From Gigantopelta aegis (Eukaryota > Mollusca > Gastropoda > Neomphalida > Peltospiridae): a DNA stretch of 64,000 bases. Below, in pieces: positions 1 through 10,038 of this stretch (its first letter is position 1; each line of letters opens with the position of its first letter). Where the stretch lies: contig NC_054706.1 in NCBI RefSeq assembly GCF_016097555.1, positions 77,032,254 to 77,096,253 on the forward strand, read 5' to 3'. Under the pieces are notes generated by a model, which was not told where the DNA came from, ran no database searches, and saw nothing but the letters and a program-made list of their open reading frames with translations. Position numbers and translations under genes: made by a program.

Positions 1-312
1 TTTGTTATCCATTGGCTTAGCAAGGATTTTATATTGGGAGCACACTCTCAACGTGTTTTGTGTTGGACGACAGGCATATATAAAAGGTAGAAGGAAAAGG
101 GAATGCCCCATGGCCACCACTGGAGTGTAATGTGGGGTGTATTAACAGTTGTTTTACCAGGCGTGGTACTTATAATTCTTTTATGGTCTAAACTCAATAC
201 ACTAACAGAGTCTGAGACTTTATCGTCATGGCAACACCATACAATTTATATGTGTATGACGTCATTAATAATTGAGTCTGGACTCTTAAAAGATTTATAA
301 GCACGGGCCCAG
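1..312. other. Gene A intron, left edge
   Basis: AT-rich sequence with no convincing exon. A 65-codon frame at 103-300 shows no polycystin or other recognisable motif. It is presumed to be intron of gene A. Confidence 0.6.
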
Positions 313-612
313 ATCTAAACTGACATGATGTGTAACCTGATTGTATTAATGGTAATATTTGAAGTGTAGTTACATTGCTATTTTCACCAGATCTAATTTG
401 GCATAATGTGTATCGTAATGGTTAATGATATTTGAAGTGTATTTATGTGTTATTTTACCACATCTATCTTGTTGTGGTTTGTATCATGACTATGTTAATT
501 ATATTTGAAGTGTATCTATATTGTAATTTTTACCAGATCTTAATTTAGCGTAATGTGTATGATGACTATGTTAGTTATATCTGATGTGTATTTATATTGT
601 GATTTTCACCAG
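313..612 (+). repeat. About four decayed tandem copies (~75 bp) of gene A exon-1 acceptor edge
   Basis: Units begin ATCT at 313, 391, 462 and 537, and the real exon begins ATCT at 613 (spacing 78, 71, 75, 76). Each unit has the intron end (TTTTCACCAG-like) followed by about 30 nt resembling the exon start; the first retains TGTGTAACCTGAT. The acceptor AG is kept before 313, 391 and 537 but is AC before 462. Confidence 0.8.
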
Positions 613-1110
613 ATCTACATCGGCGTGGTGTGTAACCTGATCGTGTTCCCAATCAACTTCATCGTGATCACTCTGTTCCGCAAGTCCCGAGCTCGCAAAC
701 TGCGTCCGTCTCGCATCAACGAGGCTCTGAAGAACATCCCTCTGACCAAATCCAAGACCTCCGCGTCCATGACCGACGTCCAGCCTGAGGTGGCCAGCAT
801 CTTCCAGATCAGCAGACCGTCCACCGTGACCGGTGACCCGAAACGACCAGAGACCGCCACCTCACGACCCGGAACGTCCATGTCAACTGCCGGGGGACTA
901 AAGAGTGTGACTGACAAAAAGAAGAAGAAGTGTGAGTTACCGTGGTGGTTCCGCTATGTGGGCTGGGCGCTGCTGTGGCTAACGACGTTGGTGAGCGGGG
1001 CATTCGTCATCTTCTATGCCATCATGTTCGGAGACGAGAAGACCAAGAAGTGGATCACGTCTCTCCTGATATCGTTCATCACGTCCGTGTTCTTCACGCA
1101 GCCAATCAAA
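613..1110 (+). CDS. Gene A exon 1 of those visible (TM segments and cytoplasmic loop)
   Basis: The acceptor TTTTCACCAG precedes 613 and the donor GTAAGC follows 1110; 166 codons, phase 0 at both ends. It starts IYIGVVCNLIVFPINF (membrane segment). A KSRARK basic edge and a Ser/Thr/Pro-rich loop with KKKKK follow, then LPWWFRYVGWALL and a helix ending in TQPIK. Upstream of the acceptor lie decayed tandem copies of this exon edge. Confidence 0.9.
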
Positions 1111-4100
1111 GTAAGCCTGTATCCACTCATTAATCCACACTACGGGGACGGTTCATATATAAGGGTCTCCTTTGTATTCCGTCAGGAAAACTCTGCTTAT
1201 TGTTGTGATTAATCTTAAAATGTCTGAAGATTGTAGAGACCAAAAACTGTACATGTATTTCGTGGTAAATCCTTATAGTTAACAACGAAACACAGTGATG
1301 TTATCCCCTAATTATGGCCTATGTTGGAATGTAACATAGTCATACAAAGAGAGTAAGGAATGACATTACAGGTCTGGGACATTTTAGGAGGAATTTTGGT
1401 AAAGCTTGATAATGATAACAAGACTTGTTGTTGTAACAGGTGTTCCTGACAGCGATCTTTTTGTCGCTGATCATCAAGAACCCGGGAGAGGAAGAGGAGG
1501 AACAGCCGGAGGATGAGGAGGAGCCGCAACTCAATACTGATGAGGAGTTCCTGCACGCCGGCGAGACAGGTCAGTCTCTCTGTACTAGACACAGTCTGTA
1601 GGGCGTTTACTCAAAACACTGACGACGAATTCATGCACGCCGGCGTGACAGGTCAGTCTCTCTGTACTAGACACAGTCTGTAGGGCGTTTTACTCAAAAC
1701 ACTGATGAGGAATTCATGCACGCCGACGAGGCAGGTGTGTGTCTCTGTACTAGAGTCTGTAGGGGGTCTTAATCAAAACACGGCATGATCGGTTCAGACA
1801 CGCACAAGCTGGATTATTTATTATCTACCTGCACCTCCATGAGGCAGATCAGTGTCTCTGTACTAGGCTGATTCTGTACGGCGTTTTAATCAAAACATGG
1901 TATGACCGGTCCAGACGTTAGACTATTTAATACCTTCATTTCAGTAGATGCTGGCTGACTGGGAGTTCATGAACCTCCATGAGGCAGAGCAGTATCTCTG
2001 TACCAGACAAAGTGTATAGGATAGTTTACTCCAATCATGATTGCTTGTTTTGTTTAATGACACCTCTAGAGTTGATTTATTAATCATTGGCCATTAGATG
2101 TGAAATATTTGGTTTATTTTGACATAAAGAGGAAACTTGGTACATGAAGTGGCGACAGCGGGTTTCCTCTCTCATTATCTGTGTGGTCCTTAACCATATG
2201 TTAGACGCCATATAACCATAATAAAATGCGATGAGTGCGTCGTTAAATAAACCATTTCTTTCTTTCTGGAATGGTTAAATATTTGACATCCAAAAGCCGA
2301 TGATTAATGTATCAATGTGCTCTAGTGATGTCATGTCATTAGTATCTTTTATGTCGGTATATAAGTGTGTTTACTTGTTCGGGGTGTGTGTTTCTGTCAT
2401 TTCTGTAATGGCACACATATACATTACACTTGCAGCCTGCACCGATATACGAACCCAACACCTATCAGTCCCAAAGGTGTGCGGCAACCAGTGCAGGACC
2501 AGTCCTCACACGTGGCGACATTTGGACTGCACGTGTTCGTCTTTCCTGATTATTTCCGATTGCAAATCCACATGCATTACAAATATCAAAACAATGTACA
2601 CATGGTATACACGTGGCACTCTGTGTTTCCTGGTAACGTGTTACCATTTTTCGTCCTGCATGTAATACATAGATACGTTATGTTGTTCACGATCAGGTGT
2701 TAGGAGTGGCAGTCTTCTTACACATAGAAGTAGGATGGCACGAGGAGTGACAGTCCTCCAATAGATACGTTATGTTGTTCACGATCAGGTGTTAGGAGTG
2801 GCAGTCTTCTTACACATAGAAGTAGGATGGCACGAGGAGTGACAGTCCTCCAATAGATACGTTATGTTGTTCACGATCAGGTGTTGGGAGTGGCAGTCTT
2901 CTTACACATAGAAGTAGGATGGCACGAGGAGTGACAGTCCTCCAATAGATACGTTATGTTGTTCACGATCAGGTGTTAGGAGTGGCAGTCTTCTTACACA
3001 TAGAAGTAGGATGGCACGAGGAGAAAACATCCTTGGTACTCTATCTTGTGTGGAGATTCAATTTTTGAATGCTTCAATGGTTTTGCCATTCAGTTTCAAC
3101 ACATTTCTTCAACCACCTTTTACATTGATTAATAGCAGGGACCTAGCTCACAGTGGTCCATTATGCTCTCTAAATTTGAAGGACAAAACCGTATACCGTG
3201 ATACAAATGGTATCCCCACACAAGCCAGAGTCGAAAGGACATCGCAACATCGCGTTGGCTTTGCAAGTCCTTTTGAGAGATCGCAAAGTTGCATGACTTT
3301 CATGAATTAGGCCTCTGATGTCTCAACATTTGAATAATTTTAACCAGAGTTTGGACACTAGTTCCTGGTATTTAACTCTGAGATCCAGAAATGTTTTCAG
3401 TGACCATCTTGAGGTTGGTATAATTGTTTATACAAAGATGTCTACAACATTGGACTCCATTGGTTACAATTTATGTTGATTTTTCAAAATTAAATGGAGA
3501 CCTGGGGACAGATTCCCTTCTTGAAACTGTGTTACAGATTTGGTATTCTATGTTTCACAATAATGTTCTTTTAAATATATATCTGTTCTATCAGGTTATG
3601 GAGCTACTCGACCTCGTAAGATCGGCTACAAGCCGCCAGACCCGAAGGAGCTGGAGAAGGCTCGCGAGAAGCGGCTGAACGAGATCAAGATGTGGAAGAT
3701 CATCCGGGAGATCGTCTTCTACTCGTTCTTCCTGTGGATCCTCATGGTGATCAGCTACAGGAACAGGACGCCTGACAGCTACCTGTACAAGGAGAACATG
3801 GAGCGGATGTTCATCAAGAACAACGAGACCAACATCTGGTTCACCAGGGTCAGTTTGTGTAGTTAACGAGACCGACATCTGGTTCACCAGGGTCAGTTTG
3901 TGTAGTTAAAACAACGAGACCGACATCTGGTTCACCAGGGTCAGTTTGTGTAGTTAAAACAACGAGACCGACATCTGGTTCACCAGGGTCAGTTTGTGTA
4001 GCTAAAACAACGAGACCGACATCTGGGTTTTTTTTTTGCGTAGTGAAATCATTGGACACGGAAGGGTGTGTAATGATTAACCTGTCGACCTAAAAGCTGT

Positions 4101-7100
4101 GTTCGTATCACGGTACCGGTTCTCGCTAATTTTAAGACAGCTACATTGTTGAATAATTACTAACAACTATGCCAGTATGAACAGAAAAAGAACGTGTTGC
4201 ACACTTTTTTGTATAACAACTACGCAGAGCCATACAGTGTGCACATCGTTTTTTCGGTTCATACTCGCATGAACCAAAAAGTTCTTAAATATTTAAAACA
4301 GTATTGATCTCATCTAGTACTAAGGTAAGTAGCCATCTGGGAACCTTATTATAAAACTGAAAAATACAAAGTGTCAGTTGGCAGAATTCGAACCTACTAC
4401 TCCGAATCACACAGCTGACAGCACCAACATGTTACCATCGACGACCCAAACTGCGTTCACCTAACGACAAAAAACACGAATACGATATTTACGGAAATAT
4501 TATTCAGCATTTTCCAGTTACAAAATAGATTGTAATCATTTAACGTATAAAATCAACAATTTGGATGTAAAACAAATCCATTCTAGTAAACAAAAGTGAA
4601 ACATCCTCTGGTAAACAGGAAAAAGTGTGACGTTTCTAACTGCGTTCAGGCGCATGCGTTTGCAAAAAGTATCGTAATGTGCATGTGCAGTTCGTCATTT
4701 TCCATTTTTAAGGCCACTACATGACAAAATATATCTTTCTTAACTATGCACAGTTGACGAACTCGTAGTTTAACATTTATTTAAAAGGAAAAATTCAATT
4801 TGTCAAGCGTTCTGGGCCCCGTTCCACGAAAGAATTGTAGCTAGCTAAGTTAATTGTACCGTAAACTGTACAGCACCGTAAACTGTACAGCCGTTCCACA
4901 AAGCAACATTACGGTAGTCGTGAGTACCCCTTTAATGATTAAAATATTCTTTACGAAGAAGTACGAATTAGTTCAATAATGAATTGGTTACCGACTTTTC
5001 GGAACATCTATGATGTATTCAGTGGTTTCGGACATCCATGAAGTAACTTTATCAGTTTATTTGCTAAGCGATAATTGCCGAATGCATAAGACATGAGAGT
5101 TATCTCCCGTGTTTTCACGTAAAAGTCGTATGGCCTAGAATGTTTTTCATCGAACGCCGAGTTTTATAAAAGGTATTTAATATATATTAGATCCATTTTT
5201 ATACAAAAAGTTAGTATTCTTCTTAGAAAATGACCAAGTCACCATTTAACTACCATTTGACAGCTACGTTAGTGGCTTACAACTGCCTCGTACCTATTGT
5301 AAATGTAAACAAATTCTAACAAGAGGGGTCTTAAAAATTATAAAAATTAAATGCTTTGGCCTTGTTGATCTGGCACGTGTGAGGTCATGTGATACGCACC
5401 GAATGATAATTCATCTTTCTCCAATTTAACCTTATTCTTTTTTTAGTTTCTGACAAGACGACCTCGCTAAACATTCTACGTCACTAATGTGTTACTTATT
5501 TGTATTTCCCTAAATTGGATTTCACTAAATTTAAAGATCATCATCATACTAATCATCATTAGCTTGTACATAATATCAAGACATAAATCGTTACAGCAGC
5601 AGCTTGTAAATAATATCAAGACATATCTTTACAAAGTAAATATATTGTTTTTAGGTCCAGAACACTAAGGATTTCTGGAAATGGGCTCGGAGTGGTCTGA
5701 TCAATGGAATTCGAGCTAGCAACTACTACAATAACTACCCGCCCTTTTTGCTGCGTGGATTCGTCAACGACAAAGTGTCAAGGATCATGGGATACGCCAC
5801 TATGCGCCAGCTGCGAGTGAAGCCAGGTGAATCAGAGAGGATGGTTGTCATGGCGTTGTAATTAACGTCCACGTGTTTTAAAGCTAGTTGGTGCGGAGTT
5901 CGTGTCACAGTAGCAGCTCCAGTGTAGTGTTAGTGTAATGTCAGTGACTAAGATATTGATCATGTGCAATATCACTGTTATGTTGAGAGATTTTATAATG
6001 TAAGTGTTGTATTTATAAATTGAATTTAGTGTTATCTAAAGAACTATAGCTGAACAAATTCTTTAGAAATACCAACACAGCGAGTTCAGCGAGTTCAGGT
6101 GTGTGTTAATAGTATACGAATTGCAAATGATATAATAAAGCTGTTTTGCTAGATTCATATTATTATCTTATTAATTTCTATCAAAGGCCGTGATATGTGC
6201 TACCCTGTCTTTGGGATGGTGCATATAATAGATCCCTTGCTAATAATGAAAAAAATGTAGCGTGTTTCCTTTCTAAGATTATCTGTCAAAATTACCAAGT
6301 GCTTGACATCCAAAAGCCGATGATTAATAAACCAATGTGCTCTAGTGGTGTCGTTAAACAAACCAATTTTAAAGTTACTAATTTTTACTCATAGCCCGTC
6401 TTCCAAATTGATATACAGTACGCGTCCCCCACCTATATTTTGTTTAATACTGAATTTTGTTCTTCTTCCAGCTTTATGCAAGCCCTCCAAGGTTCTGCGG
6501 ACAGTGATTGACGAATGCAATTCCATCTACTCCATCTTCAGCGAAGATAAGAGAAGTTTCCTGCCAGGCTGGAAAGACATTCCACCGAACACGGCTGTCA
6601 ATGACACCGATATGGGCGAGTACGGCTATAAGTCGGCCTCGGAGCTGAATGGGTATCCGTACTGGGGCATCCTCGAGCTGTATGGGGGAGGGGGATACAT
6701 TTACGCGCTTCGTCAGAACAAGTCGACGATGACAGACAAAATGCTGCAACTAGAAGAAGAAGGCTGGATCGACAAGTACACACGAGCAGTCTTTATAGAA
6801 TTCACGGTATACAACGCCCAGGTGAACCTATTTGGCGTTGCCACGATCCTGTGCGAGTTCCAGCCTAGCGGAGGTGTTGTACAATCCTACAGATTCGAGC
6901 CGGCCATGTTGATTCCTTACATGTCCTCCGTGGTCTTGTTCCAGATTATCTGCGAAATTGTGTACCTCATCTTCACCATGGCCTTCATCGTGATAGAGAT
7001 CAGGAACTTCTACAAACAGCGCATGCAGTACTTCAAATACTTCTGGAACTGGATCGAGCTGTCCATCATCGGCTCGTCCGTGGGTTCGGTTGTCGTGTAC

Positions 7101-7904
7101 TTCTACCGGCTGATCGTCGTCAACCGCCTGACATCCGAGATAAAGGAGTTCCACGGCAACTCCTACATGAAGTTCCAGTACGCCGCCTACTGGAGCGAGA
7201 TGTTCTCCTACATGATTGGTTGGCTCGTATTCTCGGCCACACTCAAGTTCCTCAAACTGCTGCGATTCAACAAGCGAGTGTCCCTGCTGGCCGGAACCCT
7301 GAAGCATGGCGCGCGAGGCATCATCCACTTCAGTCTCATCTTCTGGATCGTCTTCTTCGCCTTCTCGCAACTCTTCTACCTGACGTTCATGTCGTCGCAC
7401 CACTCCTTCTACAGCTTCGTGTCGTCCGTGGAGGCGCTCATCACGATGATGATGGGCAAGTTCGACATCTACGGCATGCTGATGGTGCAGCCCGTGCTCA
7501 CGCAGGTCTACATGTTCTTCTTCGTGCTCACCGTCACCTTCATCCTCGTCAACATGTTCATGTCGATCCTAAACGAAACCTTCACCGCCGTCCGCAGCGA
7601 CATCAGTAAGCGCAACAACGACTACGAGATCGTCAACTTCATGATCGGACGCTTCAAGAAGTGGACTGGTATCGGCTCCACTGCTCCCACCATGACCCCC
7701 GAGGAGCTGAGTAAGCAGAAGGGGCAGCAGTACAAGAAGAAACCCTCGGTGGCCGACTTCCCGGACAGGATCGAGCGTCTGCTGACGTCCATCTCCAGCG
7801 TCTACTTGGACCAGGACCCAATCGGTCCGCTCGACACGAAGATGGATATGAGGAACGCTGTAAGGGGACAGTACTCTGATGTCCGAAAAACCGCCAAGAA
7901 ATAG
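613..7904 (+). CDS. Gene A: polycystin-1-like protein, C-terminal part (5 exons, 5'-partial)
   Basis: Spliced model: 613-1110, 1440-1569, 3595-3848, 5655-5826, 6472-7904; phases 0/1/0/1 all close, giving 828 residues to a TAG stop. In order: a membrane segment at residues 1-22, a basic Ser/Thr-rich cytoplasmic loop (about 23-106), two membrane segments before QPIKVFLTAIF (about 110-178), an acidic stretch (about 183-205), channel helix S1 (about 245-264), the extracellular TOP/polycystin domain with the Cys pair 354/367 spaced as in PKD2, GYPYWG and the RAVFIEFTVYN motif, then S2-S6 with a pore segment near residue 680 and a charged cytoplasmic tail. The helices preceding the channel, the QPIK motif and its context are typical of polycystin-1/PKD1L/PKDREJ proteins rather than PKD2. 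Upstream exons (GPS, PLAT and ectodomain in this family) should lie left of the window. By family: a ciliary or plasma-membrane cation-channel/receptor subunit; the ligand is not inferable. Confidence 0.92.
1440..1569 (+). CDS. Gene A exon 2 (end of TM helix, acidic loop)
   Basis: The acceptor TTGTAACAG precedes 1440; the donor CAG|GTCAGT follows 1569. It encodes VFLTAIFLSLIIKNPG and then a strongly acidic run rich in Glu, finishing DEEFLHAGET. Phase 0 in, phase 1 out. QPIK|VFLTAIF spliced across the junction reproduces the family signature. The 3' end and donor are tandemly duplicated downstream. Confidence 0.88.
1538..2035 (+). repeat. Tandem copies of gene A exon-2 3' end and donor (~82 bp, then degenerate)
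   Basis: The exon end TGATGAGGAGTTCCTGCACG plus its donor and ~50 nt of intron recur starting at 1620 and 1703, with donors at 1570, 1652 and 1735. Two more diverged units follow near 1835 and 1955 (CATGAGGCAGA...GTCTCTGTACTAG). Reading through the first donor meets TAG within 11 codons, so use of a downstream donor would truncate the protein. Confidence 0.85.
2095..2350 (+). mobile_element. SINE 3' portions (two families abutting)
   Basis: 2130-2275 matches the 3' part of the SINE at 37949-38274 (GCGGGTTTCCTCTCTC, GACGCCATATAACCATAA, GAGTGCGTCGTTAAATAAA). 2280-2335 matches the tail of the common SINE family (TTTGACATCCAAAAGCCGAT, GTGCTCTAGTGATGTC). Confidence 0.65.
2671..3020 (+). repeat. 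92-bp tandem repeat, ~3.8 copies, in gene A intron 2
   Basis: Copies start at 2672, 2764, 2856 and 2948 and are almost identical. Each holds GGAGTGGCAGTCTTCTTACA and GAGGAGTGACAGTCCTCC. The same GGAGTG(G/A)C(A/T)GTCCTCC core appears in dispersed sequences at ~17880, 27017 and 32640. Confidence 0.9.
3021..3594. other. Gene A intron 2, right part
   Basis: Unclassified sequence. 3130-3300 contains fragments (AAAACCGTATACCGTG) resembling other dispersed repeats near 18060. No exon is supported. Confidence 0.4.
3595..3848 (+). CDS. Gene A exon 3 (S1 helix and start of TOP domain)
   Basis: The acceptor TTCTATCAG precedes 3595; the donor AGG|GTCAGT follows 3848. Phase 1 in, phase 0 out. It encodes a basic pre-S1 region, MWKIIREIVFYSFFLWILMV (S1), the conserved YRNRTP, and FIKNNETNIWFTR of the TOP domain. 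The last ~27 nt plus the donor are repeated four more times in the intron. Confidence 0.92.
3822..4028 (+). repeat. Tandem copies of gene A exon-3 3' end with donor (48 bp, five copies)
   Basis: AACGAGACC(A/G)ACATCTGG starts at 3822 (real exon), 3865, 3913, 3961 and 4009. The first four copies carry the exon end and the donor CACCAGG|GTCAGT; the fifth breaks off in a T-tract. Near-identical copies indicate a recent expansion. Confidence 0.93.
4029..5654. other. Gene A intron 3
   Basis: AT-rich intron. 4848-4895 holds a direct repeat of ACCGTAAACTGTACAG flanked by GTTCCACGAAAG / GTTCCACAAAGC, suggesting a decayed inverted-repeat element. 5561-5585 and 5601-5625 are a 25-bp direct repeat (one mismatch, 40-bp period) just upstream of the exon-4 acceptor. 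No exon seen. Confidence 0.5.
5655..5826 (+). CDS. Gene A exon 4 (TOP domain, 172 bp)
   Basis: The acceptor TTGTTTTTAG precedes 5655; the donor GTGAAT follows 5826. Phase 0 in, phase 1 out. It encodes VQNTKDFWKWARSGLING through YATMRQLRVKP, matching the family's 'FW.W....L..G' and 'RQLRV' motifs. Its 172-bp length and phases equal those of the gene B exon at 25643-25814. Confidence 0.92.
6180..6375 (+). mobile_element. SINE in gene A last intron
   Basis: Matches the common family: GCCGTGATATGTGCTACC, GATGGTGCATATAA, TTGACATCCAAAAGCCGATG, GTGCTCTAGTGGTGTCGTTA. It ends about 100 bp before the terminal-exon acceptor. It has no tRNA-like head, so it is 5'-truncated. Confidence 0.8.
6472..7904 (+). 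CDS. Gene A terminal exon (TOP domain, S2-S6, pore, C-tail)
   Basis: The acceptor TTCTTCTTCCAG precedes 6472; the exon ends at TAG 7902-7904. The paired cysteines of the TOP domain (12 residues between them, as in PKD2) open the exon. GYPYWGILELYGGGGYIYAL and WIDKYTRAVFIEFTVYN follow, then five membrane helices. The pore-loop reads MMMGKFDIYGM. The S6 end is NMFMSILNETF, followed by a charged tail. A longer open frame begins upstream at 6345, but that part is intronic SINE sequence and should not be called coding. Confidence 0.94.
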
Positions 7905-8115
7905 TCCCAGTGCATCGGCACAAACTAAACAGTTCTGACATTAACAGGCCCTGTAAATCAATAACTAAATAGTTCTGGTGTTAACTGACACTTTATTTTT
8001 AAACCAATAACTAAACAGTTATTTTTAAACCGATATGACATAATTGGTTCCATAATTGTACAATGAATGAGCTAATGTTTTGTGCTATTTACAATTTTCT
8101 TAAAGGTAGTGATTT

Positions 8116-8121
8116 AATAAA
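8116..8121 (+). terminator. Candidate poly(A) signal of gene A
   Basis: AATAAA 212 nt after the gene A stop codon; a second AATAAA lies at 8169-8174. No transcript evidence, so the choice between them is open. Confidence 0.4.
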
Positions 8122-8174
8122 GGCATAATTCTATATTTTTGAAAATAATGAACAAATATTCTGTGATAAATAAA

Positions 8175-10036
8175 ATAGTTCCGTCCAAGCATACACTGCT
8201 GATGCTGATTAATATTCATTAGCAAAATAAAATGCTGCTGACTATTTTATTAACGTTTTTTAAGGAAAAGGACGCCATTGTTTTGACCTAGTGCTACCAT
8301 TGTATTGTTTGTTATATATTATATTTATGTTGTGTTTCTGTCGTACTTGATTTTGTAAACATATTGGACACCGAGGTTAGGTACGATCTGTGGACTCGTT
8401 CTGCGAAATCGTACCTCATTGTATCGTGGTACAACTGCTGGATTCCCTATTGGCCTGGGTTGGTCTGTGGTCGTTAGTATTCCCATAGGTAGATCATAAT
8501 GTCTGTCCCGCTTTCTAATAATGGTCGTCCCGATTTATACTATGACTGTCCTGATTTCTAACTGGTCTGATTCCTAATAACGACTATCCTGAATGTAATT
8601 TATGGCTGTCCAAATTTTTAATAATGGCTGTCTTGAATTTCTAATTTCAGAAAGTGTTTAGACATTGCTATACCTGTCCCTGTAGCAGTCAAAGAGTTTT
8701 AATACTATAATGTAAATTATACCAAACTATGACACAATTAGGCACTTTTTAAGAGGACAGTTGTTGCTTTCTCAATCCATCTTATTATTGATTTAATCAC
8801 ATTGTCCATTCAGTTATATTCTTTCTAGGACGCCATCTTCATTTCGAAGTAGACAAGTTCTTCTATGGCAGATTCGTGGTTAAAATAATAACCCATATTA
8901 GTGAATGTTTAGAAGTTTGTTTTATATTGTACAACTGTGTGTTCTCACTGACGATAGGATGCAATCCTTGATCTTACCAATAACACTGTGTAATTGTTTC
9001 CTATTCATAGTGATACTATGTTAACTAAAGCGGTCTGTTTAATTATGTCACCTGTAATAATGGTATCGCCGTTATTTATTAAAATAGTATTGTCATGTTA
9101 GTCCACGAGCCAGGACACAAAATTATACCAATCGGTACCACCTGGGGGGATGAACACAACCTATCCCTTTCCACCGTTGATTTTCGTTCGTTTTAAAGTT
9201 AAATGTCTTCAGAAATATAATCAGTTTGTGACGGCCAAAGCATGAGTGAAGAGAGTGGAGTGCTATCTTTCACATGACGAAGAGGGCATCATTTGAGTAG
9301 GAAACAGTGTTGTTTGTTTGTTTTGTGTTTGTAACAGCCAGTCGTGTTTTTGCAAAACGTCTTTGTCAAACGTGACGAGACACCGCTATCAATTCCGTCC
9401 ATACATTTATGCTGTATTGTCTTTGATATTGTTATTTTTTATCTGTAAGAACTAATGAACGAAGTGAAGTGATACAAAATTATATTTTCCTATGTTTACA
9501 ATACATTTATATTTGTTTAAAATGTTTATTGATCAAATTTAGTTAATTATATTTTAGTTTGTATCATTAAAAATATAATGAAAATCAGCAAATGGAATTA
9601 AGTATTCATGTAAATTGAGAGGTTTAAATTCTATTCTTCTATTTTATCTACAACGACGACGAATATTAGTACCACTACAACTATTATAATTACTATTTAT
9701 TTATTTTAATTAGTATTTGGATTATACTAATGAATATGAGTAGTGAAAGAAATATGCATGACCCTTTATTTATTTATTTATTTATATATATTATATTATA
9801 TTATGATGGTCAACAATGTATGATAATACAAATACGATGATGCATTTGGTATCATTTTACAGTAAATAAAATAGTCACCAGCCACCACCTCTGTTTGTTT
9901 ATTTATTGTTAGTGTAGAATACCAGTTGACATACTAGTGTTGTGTGCTGTAACACCAAAACAACTAGATCAACAATTTTTACAAAAGTAACAGAAAATAG
10001 ACTAATCATAAAAGATACATTATATATATATATATA
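8175..10036. other. Intergenic AT-rich region
   Basis: No coding signal. 8379-8387 and 8408-8416 form a perfect 9-bp inverted repeat (AGGTACGAT / ATCGTACCT). 8485-8650 has a degenerate ~29-bp repeat of TAATAATGGCTGTCCTGATT type. 9640-9800 is low-complexity AT. Confidence 0.5.
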
Positions 10037-10038
10037 TA

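Noticed and set aside
103..300. 65-codon open frame at the left edge
   Set aside because: No family motif and no flanking splice sites in phase with exon 613; probably intron.
6828..7403. 191-codon antisense open frame within the gene A terminal exon
   Set aside because: Shadow of the GC-rich polycystin coding strand; composition is low-complexity His/Glu/Asp with no domain. The same applies to 7220-7609 and 23358-24107.
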